Below are positions 38,915-47,223 of a DNA stretch of 64,000 nucleotides, piece by piece. Numbering within the stretch: the first letter of the stretch is position 1; each line of letters opens with the position of its first letter. Below the pieces are notes generated by a model. That model had not been told where the DNA came from, did not search any database, and worked only from the letters and a program-made list of their open reading frames with translations. Where the stretch lies: assembly GCA_000995965.1 (NCBI GenBank), contig LBYD01000001.1:62001-126000 (forward strand), in the 5' to 3' direction. A program made the translations under genes and the position numbers. Origin of the DNA: Candidatus Moranbacteria bacterium GW2011_GWC2_40_12. Lineage in GTDB: Bacteria; Patescibacteria; Paceibacteria; Moranbacterales; UBA11712.

Positions 38915-40114
38915 TTATTTCCCCGCTATTTTTCGAAGCCTGGCTATCGCTTCTTTGAAAGAGTTGAAAAAATAATCAATTTCCTGTTTCGTAGTAAATT
39001 TGCCGAGTGTAACTCGAAGGCTGCCGTGGCTTTCTTCCTCGCTGATGCCAATCGCCGTGAGGACATGCGACGGGCGAAGATCACCGGCGGAACATGCGCT
39101 TCCAGTGGAAACAGCTATCCCTTTCATGTCAAGCTCCAGAAGCATTCCCTCTCCCTCAACGTCCTTGACAGTGAGATTTGTGTTGTTTGGAACTCTTTTA
39201 ATTTTCGATCCGTTGAGTTTCACTCCTTGAATCTCTTTTAGTATCCTTGCGATCAGATAATCACGCATCTTTTCGACTATTTTATAATTTCTCTTCCTCT
39301 CTTTTTCGGCGATCTCGAGGGCGGTTCCGAATCCCACAATGCCAGGAACGTTCAATGTTCCCGCCCGAAAGCCAAATTCATGGCTGCCCCCGTCCTGAAT
39401 GCTAAGAATAGGCGTATTTTTGCGAATGTAGAGGCATCCAATGCCCTTGGGGCCGTATATCTTGTGGCCCGAGGCCGTGAGGAGGTCAATTCCGAGATTT
39501 TGCACATTGCAGTCAAGATAATTCACAGCCTGCACGGCGTCAGTATGGAATAAAATTTTTGGAAGATTTTTCCTTTCCCTGGCAGCATTGACTGTCCCAA
39601 CAAGCTTCCCGATTTCTTTTATGGGCTGGATTGTTCCGATTTCATTATTCACATACATCACCGAAACAAGAATTGTGTTGTTCCTTATTTCTTTCAAAAC
39701 ATCCGCTGCCGAAACAATCCCTTCTTTGGAAACAGGGACATAGGAAACATCGGCCATCCCCCGCTCTTCCAATTTTTTTGAAGCCTCAAGAACGCAGGAA
39801 TGCTCAAATTGCGTAGTAATGATGTGGGGCTTGGTTTTTCTTCCCGAACGCGAGGCGAGGGCAACTCCTTTGATGGCGAAATTATTGCTTTCTGTTGCTC
39901 CGGACGTAAAAATTATTTCGCCGGAATCACACCCAAAAAAATCACCCGCGATTTTCCGCGACTTTTCAACCGCCTCTTTGGCTTCTTTTCCAAAAGAGTG
40001 AAGAGACATCGGATTTCCAAATTTTTGCGAAAAATACGGTTTCATCGCAGAAAAAACCCGCGGATCAAGCGGAGTGGTCGAAGCGTAGTCAAGATAAACT
40101 TTTTTCTTTGTCAT
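38915..40114 (-). CDS. iscS: Cysteine desulfurase IscS/NifS-like
   Basis: A 399-residue PLP enzyme that takes sulfur from cysteine for Fe-S clusters and tRNA thiolation. YLDYASTTPLDP opens the protein, TSGATESNNFAIKG binds PLP phosphate, ASGHKIYGPKG contains the PLP lysine, and STGSACSAGD holds the persulfide cysteine in a loop. All are in family positions. A TATAAT lies 5 bp upstream of the ATG, so the message is probably leaderless. iscU follows. Confidence 0.96.
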   Translation of the reverse strand: MTKKKVYLDYASTTPLDPRVFSAMKPYFSQKFGNPMSLHSFGKEAKEAVEKSRKIAGDFFGCDSGEIIFTSGATESNNFAIKGVALASRSGRKTKPHIITTQFEHSCVLEASKKLEERGMADVSYVPVSKEGIVSAADVLKEIRNNTILVSVMYVNNEIGTIQPIKEIGKLVGTVNAARERKNLPKILFHTDAVQAVNYLDCNVQNLGIDLLTASGHKIYGPKGIGCLYIRKNTPILSIQDGGSHEFGFRAGTLNVPGIVGFGTALEIAEKERKRNYKIVEKMRDYLIARILKEIQGVKLNGSKIKRVPNNTNLTVKDVEGEGMLLELDMKGIAVSTGSACSAGDLRPSHVLTAIGISEEESHGSLRVTLGKFTTKQEIDYFFNSFKEAIARLRKIAGK

Positions 40115-40119
40115 GCAAT

Positions 40120-40125
40120 ATTATA
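40120..40125 (-). promoter_or_regulatory. -10 box of iscS, 5 bp from the ATG
   Basis: Perfect TATAAT on the minus strand; the -35 region is not well conserved. The spacing predicts transcription starting at or next to the start codon. Confidence 0.55.
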
Positions 40126-40189
40126 CTATATCTTGTGGCATTTTCTTGCAAGAAAGGCAGCTTTGTTTACGATTTGCGAATTTTGAACT

Positions 40190-40233
40190 ATGATTCAATT
40201 GTTCAAACCCGTGAATCATGAATAATTATTCAT
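40190..40233. repeat. Nested AT-rich palindromes upstream of the nuclease gene
   Basis: ATGATTCA (40190-40197) pairs with TGAATCAT (40212-40219), and a perfect 16-bp palindrome (40218-40233) overlaps its right arm, 11 bp before the ATG at 40245. It could be an operator or a translation-blocking hairpin. Confidence 0.6.
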
Positions 40234-40244
40234 AATCATTTCTG

Positions 40245-41366
40245 ATGAACACATCTTATTCCGCTCTCGATACGTTTCTTACGTGTCCGCGGAAATACAA
40301 ATATTCCCAGATTGATCGAATCAAAACTCCCAAATCAAAAGAGCAGTTTTTCGGAACTTTGCTTCACAGCACTTTGAAGATTGTTCATACCCCGGGAATA
40401 CTTTCCCCTACTCTTGAGCAGGCGCTGGATTTTTATTCAAAAAACTGGAACGCGGAAGTTTTTGCGGACGAAACGGAGGAGCGGGCGGCTTTTGCCCAGG
40501 GAGTGGCAATGCTTCAAGACTATTACAAAAAAAACGACCCGGCGAAAACAAACATCATTGATCTCGAATCCCGCTTTCAGGTTGAAATTGGGGAAAATGC
40601 GGAGAAACATATAGTAAGCGGAATTATCGATCGAATTGACAAAACCGAAGACGGATATGAAATTATTGACTACAAAACCACCCGAAAGCTTCCGAGCCAG
40701 GAAAAAGTGGACAATGACCTTCAGCTTTCGATATACCTCGCCGGATTCTTGAAGCGTTATCCCAAGGAAAAGGAAAATCTAGACAAGATAAAAGTGAGTC
40801 TTTATTACCTCAAGCACGGAGTGAAACTTTCTTCTCGCAGGACGCTTGATCAAGTGAAACAAAGCGAAGAATTGATGCTCGACCTCATCGATCAGATAAG
40901 TCGGTCAAAATTCGAGCCGACAATCTCTGGGCTGTGCGACTGGTGCGGATACCAGAACATCTGTCCGATGTGGAAGCATAAGTTCAAAGAAAAAGGACAA
41001 AAGGATATTGATACGGCAAAGATTATTGAAGAATATATCTCTCTCAAAGACGAAGTGAAATCAAAAACGGACCGAATCGGCGAGCTGCAGGAAATATTAT
41101 CCGGTTATATGGACCAGGAAAACATCGACCAAGTTTTTTCGGACGCCGGGCGAATTTTGCGGACGCTTCGGAAGACGTATAAATACGACAAAGAGAAATT
41201 GCGCGCGATATTGGAACCGCTTGATAAATGGGAAGAAGTTCTCAAAGTTGACGGTGTCTCACTGAGAAATATTCTCGGCGTCCTGCCCTTCGAGACAAAA
41301 AATGAAGTTGAAAAAGCCAAAGTTTTGGATAAAGAATCAAAAAGCTATATTGTCAAAAAAGGGTAG
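40245..41366 (+). CDS. RecB-like PD-(D/E)XK nuclease with Fe-S cysteines
   Basis: A 373-residue nuclease of the RecB/Cas4/AddB type. The SYSALDTFLTCPRKYKY start supplies C14, D129 is in GIIDRID, and EIIDYKTT holds the catalytic D and K (about 141-143). QLSIYLAGF is the QxxxY motif. C231, C234 and C240 (CDWCGYQNIC) with C14 would bind a 4Fe-4S cluster. The C-terminal 130 residues are helical. This fits DNA end-processing in recombination; no cas genes or repeats are nearby, so a Cas4 role is not supported. Nested AT-rich palindromes precede it. Confidence 0.9.
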   Translation: MNTSYSALDTFLTCPRKYKYSQIDRIKTPKSKEQFFGTLLHSTLKIVHTPGILSPTLEQALDFYSKNWNAEVFADETEERAAFAQGVAMLQDYYKKNDPAKTNIIDLESRFQVEIGENAEKHIVSGIIDRIDKTEDGYEIIDYKTTRKLPSQEKVDNDLQLSIYLAGFLKRYPKEKENLDKIKVSLYYLKHGVKLSSRRTLDQVKQSEELMLDLIDQISRSKFEPTISGLCDWCGYQNICPMWKHKFKEKGQKDIDTAKIIEEYISLKDEVKSKTDRIGELQEILSGYMDQENIDQVFSDAGRILRTLRKTYKYDKEKLRAILEPLDKWEEVLKVDGVSLRNILGVLPFETKNEVEKAKVLDKESKSYIVKKG

Positions 41367-41421
41367 CCTATGCGGATTGCGAATCTCAATGAATACAGGA
41401 ATTGATTCCATCTATTTTTTT

Positions 41422-41907
41422 ATGAGACGTAAAATAAAAAACTATATAAAACGATTCTTTTTGATTGACGATACGCCGCACAAAGTCGCGGCAGGGGCGG
41501 CGATGGGAATTTTTCTTGGAATTGTTCCGGGAGAAGGAGTTCTCGCGACGCTTTTTCTTTCTTCTCTTTTTCGCTTCAATCGCTTGGCGGCATTGGCGGG
41601 TGTTCTGGCCGTCAATATGTGGACTACTTTTTTGGTTTTGCCGCTCGCGGCTGCCGCCGGCGCTCTTATTTTCGAAAAGAATTATGCCGATTTGGTCACT
41701 CAATTTCATGGAGCTGGCGCTGGCTATTCAAAAATGTTTTTCAGCAAAATATTTTTCTTCGATGTTACGCTGCCTATTTTTGCTGGTTTTTTTATTACAG
41801 CCGGAATAATCTCATCCGCCATTTATTTCATTTTGCTGTTGCTCCTCAATTTCAAAAAGGGAAAAAAGAAGATTCATTTGCTGCACAAGGAAGATTTGGG
41901 TGATTGA
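41422..41907 (+). CDS. DUF2062 membrane protein
   Basis: A 161-residue protein with three to four hydrophobic helices and the DUF2062 pattern: a basic start, then DDTPHKVAAGAAMGIFLGIVPG, LAALAGVLAVNMWTTF and an internal GAG stretch. The function of this family is unsettled; it often stands near envelope or glycosyltransferase genes. I take the ATG at 41422; earlier in-frame starts would overlap the nuclease gene. Its end lies 20 bp from the convergent gene. Confidence 0.82.
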   Translation: MRRKIKNYIKRFFLIDDTPHKVAAGAAMGIFLGIVPGEGVLATLFLSSLFRFNRLAALAGVLAVNMWTTFLVLPLAAAAGALIFEKNYADLVTQFHGAGAGYSKMFFSKIFFFDVTLPIFAGFFITAGIISSAIYFILLLLLNFKKGKKKIHLLHKEDLGD

Positions 41908-41927
41908 TGTTTCAATTTGTCAGAGAA

Positions 41928-42395
41928 CTACTTTACACAGCATTTGGCGGCTTGGTATCCCCTGCCAAGCGCCTCTTCGGCGGAAGAAAAGCAAATTTTG
42001 TTTTCCGGTTTTATTTTCGCTGCCAACTGGCAAGTTGAGAGGTGGTATTTGTTTGAGTTTTTGCTCGCGACGAACGCGCATTTTTGATTTTCCAAATTTG
42101 GCTGGTCGGTAGCGGTTTTATACTGATTATTTTGCTCGAGATTCTGATTTGCGCCGGTAGTGCTGCTTTCGCCTCTTGGGCATGGCGCGCAGGCAAGCTG
42201 GTTCACCTCAACCGGTGTTTTTTGATTTTTCTGCCCTTTCAGGAATCCTGCTTCGAAAGAAAACAGCGCGATCAAGACAATGGCGACGGCAAGAATGACT
42301 TTTTCCCCATACTTTAGCCAAAAATGCCTCATTTTCTGGAGAAAAGACGGTTTCCCCGGGTTTTGGCTTTGGCTTAGGTGTTCAAATGTTGACAT
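41928..42395 (-). CDS. Membrane-anchored protein with Ada-like metal-binding domain
   Basis: A 155-residue protein. One hydrophobic helix (about 33-52) anchors it, followed by a Q/N-rich linker and a C-terminal domain of about 50 residues with the pattern ASKNSNKYHLSTC ... KCC, resembling the zinc domain of Ada. In Ada this Cys4 domain repairs methylphosphotriesters; here it is outside the membrane, so it may bind a metal or DNA at the surface, for instance in DNA uptake. The ATG at 42395 fits the promoter 8 bp upstream (leaderless); an earlier frame start at 42431 lies in the -35 box. Confidence 0.78.
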   Translation of the reverse strand: MSTFEHLSQSQNPGKPSFLQKMRHFWLKYGEKVILAVAIVLIALFSFEAGFLKGQKNQKTPVEVNQLACAPCPRGESSTTGANQNLEQNNQYKTATDQPNLENQKCAFVASKNSNKYHLSTCQLAAKIKPENKICFSSAEEALGRGYQAAKCCVK

Positions 42396-42402
42396 TTGCC
42401 AT

Positions 42403-42431
42403 ATTATAATATAAAATCCAATAGTCTTCAA
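42403..42431 (-). promoter_or_regulatory. Promoter of the Ada-like gene, leaderless spacing
   Basis: TTGAAG (42426-42431), 17 bp spacer, TATAAT (42403-42408) on the minus strand; the ATG at 42395 is 7 bp beyond the -10 box. Confidence 0.8.
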
Positions 42432-42470
42432 AATATCTCGTATCTTATATTTTATTCGTTATCTAACTTT

Positions 42471-42743
42471 ATGGCACATCGTAAAGCCGGAGGAAGCACT
42501 CAATTGGGCCGAGACTCAATTTCAAAGCGCCTGGGCGTCAAAAAATTCGGCGGAGAAAAAGTCCGGACCGGAAATATCATCATCCGCCAGCGCGGAACAA
42601 AATTCCGGGCCGGAAAAAACGTGAAGCGCGGCTCGGACGATACTCTTTTCGCAATGGCTGACGGCGCCGTCAAATTCACCGCCAAAAAAATCCGAAAATT
42701 CACAGGAAAGCTTGAAAGAGTTCAGTTTGTGAACGTGGAATAA
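42471..42743 (+). CDS. rpmA: 50S ribosomal protein L27
   Basis: A 90-residue ribosomal protein near the peptidyl-transferase centre. MAHRKAGGSTQLGRDSISKRLGVKKFGGEKV is the family's invariant start, and IIRQRGTKFRAG with the DDTLFAMADGAV segment completes it. Translation starts at 42471; the mature N-terminus begins AHRKAGG without the extension seen in Firmicutes, so no Prp-type cleavage is needed. Its partner rplU is not in the adjoining DNA, which is unusual for bacteria but common in CPR. A bidirectional terminator shared with pyrG follows. Confidence 0.97.
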   Translation: MAHRKAGGSTQLGRDSISKRLGVKKFGGEKVRTGNIIIRQRGTKFRAGKNVKRGSDDTLFAMADGAVKFTAKKIRKFTGKLERVQFVNVE

Positions 42744-42760
42744 TATATTTTCAGAAATAT

Positions 42761-42793
42761 AAAAAAATGGAGGCGCTAGCGCTTCCATTTTTT
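42761..42793. terminator. Bidirectional terminator overlapping the pyrG stop codon
   Basis: Stem atggaggcgc/gcgcttccat (42767-42776, 42779-42788) with a 2-nt centre, A-tract before and T-tract after. The pyrG stop codon (42776-42778) lies at the loop and its last three codons form the right arm. Confidence 0.92.
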
Positions 42794-44416
42794 GTTTATC
42801 GCGCTTTTGATAAATTCTTTGAAAAGCGGATGCGGGTGAAGCGGAGAAGATTTGAATTCGGGGTGGAATTGGGTTCCGAGGTGGAAAGGATGCGATTTTT
42901 TGGGAAGTTCGGCGATTTCCATGAGGCGGCCGTTGGGCGAAGTGCCGGAAAATGCGAGGCCGGATTTTTCGAGCCGCGCGATGTATTCCGGATTCACCTC
43001 CCAGCGGTGGCGGTGGCGTTCGGAAATAGTTTGGCTTTTGTAAGCTCCAAAAGCGATGGTATTTTTCTTGAGCGTTGCCGGATAAGCTCCGAGCCGCATG
43101 GTCGCGCCAAAATTTTTGTCGGCGAGATTCTTTTTTTGCTCGGGCATAATATCAATCACAGGATATTTTGTATCGCGGTTTATTTCTGTGGTATTCGCGC
43201 CCTTGAGGCCAAGGACATTTCTCGCGAATTCAATCACAAGAAGCTGCATGCCATAGCAAAGGCCAAAATAAGGTATCCGGTTTTTGCGGCAAAATTCGAT
43301 CGCTTTTATTTTTCCTTCCACTCCCCGCTCTCCGAATCCACCGGGGACGATTATTCCCGCGTATTTTTTTAGTTCACGGACTTTGGCTGGATTTCTTTGA
43401 TATTCTTCCGAGTTGAGCCAGTCGATTACCGGTTTTCTTTTAAATGAATAGCAAGCGTGTTTTATTGCTTCGATGACAGAAATATATGCATCAGAAAGCA
43501 CAAAATCACCTGTCCCGAAATATTTTCCGACAATGCCGATCCTAAGCGGCTTTTTTGAAATGCGGATGTTTCTCGCCATGGCCCGCCACTTAACCAAATC
43601 CTTTTTCTTGGGCCGGAGCCCCATTTTTTTGAGAATTGTCCGGCTCAGGCCGTCATTTTCAAAATTGACCGGAACCTCATATACAGAATCAATGTCCGGC
43701 GCGCTAATAACATCCTCTTCCCGAAGATTGCAATGATCGGCTAATTTTTCTTTTCTTTTCTTGTCGAGAGATATTTCGGAGCGGGCAATGATAATGTCGG
43801 GCTGGATGCCGGCGGCATTCAAGGACCGGACGGCATATTGGGTCGGTTTCGTTTTCATCTCTCCGATTTTGTTCGGTACGGGAAGATAGCTGACAAGGAC
43901 AAAAAGCACATCGCCGCGGCTGGCAAGCCGGAGCATTCTGCCTGCCTCGAGAAACAAAAGCCCCTGATATTCGCCAAGCGTTCCGCCGATTTCAATGAGC
44001 ATAATATCGGCTTTCGATTTTTTTTGCGCCTTTTGGATGCGGCGGATGATTTCTTTCGGAACATCCGGCACGACGTCGACGCAGCGGCCGCCATAGCCCA
44101 TCGAGCGCTCACGGTCGATGATCGTTTTATATACCATGCCGTTGGTCATATAGTTTTCTCTCGAGAGCTTCAGATTCAAAAATCTCTCATAATGGCCCAT
44201 GTCCTGGTCTGTCTCGAGTCCATCGTCCAAAACAAACACTTCTCCATGCTCGGTCGGGTTCATAGTTCCCGCGTCAACATTGAGATACGGGTCAATTTTC
44301 ATGACGGTCACGCGAAAGCCTTTTGATTGCAAAATGTTCCCGATTGAAGCAGTAGCAATCCCCTTTCCGACTCCGCTCATCACTCCTCCAACGACAAAGA
44401 TGTATTTTGGTTTCAT
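42776..44416 (-). CDS. pyrG: CTP synthase
   Basis: A 546-residue glutamine-dependent amidotransferase that makes CTP from UTP. KYIFVVGGVMSGVGKG is the P-loop of the synthetase domain and DPYLNVDAGTMNPTEHGEVFVLDDG the signature that follows. The C-terminal class I glutaminase has FGLCYGMQ (nucleophile Cys, about 388) and TQFHPEFKS (catalytic His/Glu). Length matches the family. It converges with rpmA and terminates inside their shared terminator hairpin. The reverse side has 125 bp to rplI with ttacgaat-type repeats. Confidence 0.97.
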   Translation of the reverse strand: MKPKYIFVVGGVMSGVGKGIATASIGNILQSKGFRVTVMKIDPYLNVDAGTMNPTEHGEVFVLDDGLETDQDMGHYERFLNLKLSRENYMTNGMVYKTIIDRERSMGYGGRCVDVVPDVPKEIIRRIQKAQKKSKADIMLIEIGGTLGEYQGLLFLEAGRMLRLASRGDVLFVLVSYLPVPNKIGEMKTKPTQYAVRSLNAAGIQPDIIIARSEISLDKKRKEKLADHCNLREEDVISAPDIDSVYEVPVNFENDGLSRTILKKMGLRPKKKDLVKWRAMARNIRISKKPLRIGIVGKYFGTGDFVLSDAYISVIEAIKHACYSFKRKPVIDWLNSEEYQRNPAKVRELKKYAGIIVPGGFGERGVEGKIKAIEFCRKNRIPYFGLCYGMQLLVIEFARNVLGLKGANTTEINRDTKYPVIDIMPEQKKNLADKNFGATMRLGAYPATLKKNTIAFGAYKSQTISERHRHRWEVNPEYIARLEKSGLAFSGTSPNGRLMEIAELPKKSHPFHLGTQFHPEFKSSPLHPHPLFKEFIKSAINKKWKR

Positions 44417-44489
44417 GTTTTCTTTACGAACTACGAATTAATTACGAATGCGACAATGTCTATAAAAAAGAAATTATTTCAAGAAAATA

Positions 44490-44509
44490 AGGGTGATAAA
44501 TTCACCCCT
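44490..44509 (-). terminator. Probable terminator after rplI
   Basis: Minus-strand stem agggg-tga/tca-ccct (44490-44509, loop atttA) followed by a T-rich stretch. The T-tract is interrupted, so it may be weak. Confidence 0.55.
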
Positions 44510-44541
44510 GCCAAAAATTATTAAAAAAGCGAAACGAAACA

Positions 44542-44994
44542 TTATTTCGTCTTCTCTTCTCCGACCAAAATTATCCTTATATTTGCCTCGAGACCGTGGT
44601 TCAGGCTGATCTGCGCGTCATATTCTCCCATTTCCTTTATCGGTTCAAGCAGTTTAATATTTTCTGAATTAATCTCAATCCCCTCGTCTTTGAAGGTCTT
44701 TGCGATAGTTTTTTCGTTGACGGATCCGAAAAGTTTTCCTTCCGTTTCTTTCACTTTGACATAGAGTTCGCGTCCTTCGAGTTGTTCAGCCAGTTTCTGG
44801 GCTTCTTCAAGCTCGAGTTTCGCACTTTCAGCTTTTTTCTTCGTTTTATCCTCGGCATTTTTTATCGCTGCGTCTGTTGCCGGTTCGGCCATCTTTTTGG
44901 GAAACAAAAAATTTCTCGCAAATCCGTCTGCCACTTCTTTTACTTCTCCCTCCTTGCCGAGATTATCGACATTTCTTGTTAGTATGACTTTCAT
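44542..44994 (-). CDS. rplI: 50S ribosomal protein L9
   Basis: A 150-residue ribosomal protein. KVILTRNVDNLGKEGEVKEVADGFARNFLFPK is the rRNA-binding N-terminal domain signature, a long charged helix (about 45-75) links it to the C-terminal domain, with KLFGSVNEKTIA typical. Several CPR groups lack L9, so its presence narrows the taxonomy. The gene has a consensus promoter 24 bp upstream and an agggggc ribosome-binding site, and appears monocistronic. Confidence 0.97.
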   Translation of the reverse strand: MKVILTRNVDNLGKEGEVKEVADGFARNFLFPKKMAEPATDAAIKNAEDKTKKKAESAKLELEEAQKLAEQLEGRELYVKVKETEGKLFGSVNEKTIAKTFKDEGIEINSENIKLLEPIKEMGEYDAQISLNHGLEANIRIILVGEEKTK

Positions 44995-45017
44995 ATTATT
45001 TCTGCCCCCTTGCGATG

Positions 45018-45046
45018 ATTATATAGAAAATTTTGACAACTGCCAA
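45018..45046 (-). promoter_or_regulatory. Promoter of rplI
   Basis: TTGGCA (45041-45046), 17 bp spacer, TATAAT (45018-45023) on the minus strand, 23 bp before the ATG at 44994 and just downstream of the S41 protease stop. Confidence 0.8.
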
Positions 45047-45059
45047 TAGCCGAAATCGA

Positions 45060-46331
45060 TTAAATTTCTCCTTTCAAAATTTCGAGCGCCTTGTCCATCT
45101 GCGGATCGCGGCTGTTGTTGTAGTCATCATCGCTGATATCGATTATAACATCCGGTTCAATGCCTTTTTCCATTATATAATCTCCCTTTGGAGTAAGCCA
45201 GCGGGCAATGGTGATTCGCAGATTTGATCCGCCTGTCATTTTTTCGAGTTGCTGGACAGAACCTTTTCCAAACGTCTTATTGCCGACCAGCTTGGCTCCG
45301 AGATCATCTCTCAAAGCTCCGGCCAATATTTCTGAAGCGCTGGCGCTGCCGCTGTTTACGAGGACGGTCACGGGGATTCCTCTGAGAATATCGCCTCCCT
45401 CGGCTTTATACTCATTCCGTTTCCCGCCCCGATCCTCTTCAGAAACCACCAAAACGTCCTTTGGAATGAATTTGGAAGCAGTCTTGACAGCTGTCTCCAG
45501 GTATCCCCCGGGATTATTTCGCAAGTCGAGTATAATGCCCGAAGACCCTCGGCCGATGACTTCATTCGCGGCTTTGCTGAATTCAAAACTTGTGTCGTCC
45601 CCGAATTTTGAAATTTTGATGACCGCGATATTGTTTTCTTTGAATTCTACCTTAACGCTCTTGACGTTTATGGTGTCGCGGGTGATGGTTATTTCTATCG
45701 GACTTCCGTTTTTATCCCGAAGGACCGTCAGTTTCACCTCCGTGCCTTTCGGGCCGCGAATTTTTGATACTGCCTCGTCAACGGACATTTCAGTTGTCAC
45801 CGTGTCGCCAATTTTCAAGATCATATCTCCGGCTTTGAGTCCCGCCTGATCGGCCGGAGTCCCATCAATTGGGGCAATAACGGTCAGTATATCATTTTTT
45901 AGGCCGATTTCCGTTCCAATTCCTTCAAATGTTCCCTGCATATCGTTTGAAAATTGCTGGCTTTCATCCGGATTCATGAAGCTTGAAAACGGGTCGCCAA
46001 GCGATTTGACCATTCCGGAAATAGCGCCATAAAGCATCTTATTTTTGTCAATCTTTGAGGGATCAACATATTTCTCATTGATAAGGTTCCAGGCCTCCCA
46101 AAAGAGATCAGAATCCACATCCTGCGGCTGGCTTTTGTCGTGGTTTTCAAGAAGAAGATTTTGAATCAAGTCAGTCTTGTTGGCTTTTGCGGATTTGTAT
46201 TGGGAATAAAAAACTCCGCCATAAAAACTGGCGCATACAAGCACGATGATCAGGAAAAAACGGAAATGTTTTCGGAAAGAATTCCTGGGCGGCTGGATAT
46301 TTGCTTCTTCAGACGAGTTTGTTTCGTTCAT
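45060..46331 (-). CDS. S41 family C-terminal processing peptidase
   Basis: A 423-residue exported protease. One hydrophobic helix near residues 23-42 anchors it. A PDZ domain (about 130-215, GIGTEIGLKNDILTVIAPI, GLKAGDMILKIG) precedes the serine protease core with the nucleophile in NSGSASASEI and the lysine in NKTFGKGSVQ. Such Ctp/Prc proteases trim C-termini of envelope proteins and regulate cell-wall hydrolases. The gene follows a GT2 gene by 7 bp and comes after the LCP gene, so all three may share a transcript. Confidence 0.93.
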   Translation of the reverse strand: MNETNSSEEANIQPPRNSFRKHFRFFLIIVLVCASFYGGVFYSQYKSAKANKTDLIQNLLLENHDKSQPQDVDSDLFWEAWNLINEKYVDPSKIDKNKMLYGAISGMVKSLGDPFSSFMNPDESQQFSNDMQGTFEGIGTEIGLKNDILTVIAPIDGTPADQAGLKAGDMILKIGDTVTTEMSVDEAVSKIRGPKGTEVKLTVLRDKNGSPIEITITRDTINVKSVKVEFKENNIAVIKISKFGDDTSFEFSKAANEVIGRGSSGIILDLRNNPGGYLETAVKTASKFIPKDVLVVSEEDRGGKRNEYKAEGGDILRGIPVTVLVNSGSASASEILAGALRDDLGAKLVGNKTFGKGSVQQLEKMTGGSNLRITIARWLTPKGDYIMEKGIEPDVIIDISDDDYNNSRDPQMDKALEILKGEI

Positions 46332-46338
46332 TGGTTTT

Positions 46339-47160
46339 TTATTTATCTATGTGCGGGTTTGGCATTCCGATGTACTTCCAAAAATATTTGAGAGCGCTTC
46401 TGATGTGTTCCCGAGTCAGTTTGTTCAAGAAAACGGCCCTGAGCGCGCTTTGGCTTGCTGATCCTTTTCCGTGATAATGGAACATTTTCGCGTGAGGATA
46501 GTAAACGACTCTGAGTCTTTTCTCCCAAAACCGGCGGCACCAATCTACGTCTTCAAAATACATAAAGCCAAAATTTTCTTCCATCAAACCGACTTTTTCG
46601 AAAGCTCTTCGGGTGGTCATCATGGCGGATCCCATTACCCAGTCAACATCTTGCGGTTTTCCGAGGTCCTTGTCTTTATACAAGAATTTGTCAATTTTTC
46701 TTTTGGCGAAACGGAATTTCCCAAGAAAAGTCCGTCGATAGACGATAATAGGCGGCGTATAAAACCGGAAACAGGAAGGTTGCACCTTTCCGTCAAAATT
46801 CATGAGTTTTGGCCCGATAATTCCTATTTGAGGATCTTTTTTCAGTTCCTGAAGCAGTATGTCAGCGGATTTTTTTTCGATTATTATATCCGCGTTTAGT
46901 ATGAGAATAAAATTACCTTTTGATTTTCTTAGCCCGTTGTTCACTAGCCTGGCAAAACCCAAATTGTCCTTATGCGGAAAGAAACGGATATCCGGGAAAT
47001 CTTCCCGCATCATCATTTCTGTCTCTTCTTCTGTGGCGCTGTCAAAAACAAGGATTTCGCGGTTTTCATTGAGTATATTCTTTCTAAGTGATTCCAGGCA
47101 AAGCCGAAGAACCGAGGGGTTTTTGTAGCTTGAAACGATAATGGATAACTCTTTTTTCAT
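46339..47160 (-). CDS. GT2 glycosyltransferase, rhamnosyltransferase-like
   Basis: A 273-residue GT-A enzyme. IIVSSYKNPSVL opens the fold, VFDSATEEE holds the nucleotide acid, NADI (89-92) stands in the DxD position, and YFEDVDWCRRFW gives the catalytic-base ED block; the WVMGSAMM motif is typical of WbbL-like enzymes. It starts 63 bp after the LCP gene and ends 7 bp before the S41 protease. It may extend a wall-linked glycan. Confidence 0.88.
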   Translation of the reverse strand: MKKELSIIVSSYKNPSVLRLCLESLRKNILNENREILVFDSATEEETEMMMREDFPDIRFFPHKDNLGFARLVNNGLRKSKGNFILILNADIIIEKKSADILLQELKKDPQIGIIGPKLMNFDGKVQPSCFRFYTPPIIVYRRTFLGKFRFAKRKIDKFLYKDKDLGKPQDVDWVMGSAMMTTRRAFEKVGLMEENFGFMYFEDVDWCRRFWEKRLRVVYYPHAKMFHYHGKGSASQSALRAVFLNKLTREHIRSALKYFWKYIGMPNPHIDK

Positions 47161-47223
47161 CTCTCACATATTAATTTCCCATTTTCAGCTTCCAGCGCGT
47201 TTAGCCAGATTAACCGATTTCTT

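Noticed and set aside
40195..40215. T-loop-like gttcaaaccc suggesting a tRNA
   Set aside because: No acceptor, D-arm or anticodon arm can be folded around it; it is part of AT-rich palindromes.
40245..41366. Cas4 as part of a CRISPR system
   Set aside because: No repeat array, cas1 or cas2 is present; the protein is longer than Cas4 and fits general RecB-type nucleases.
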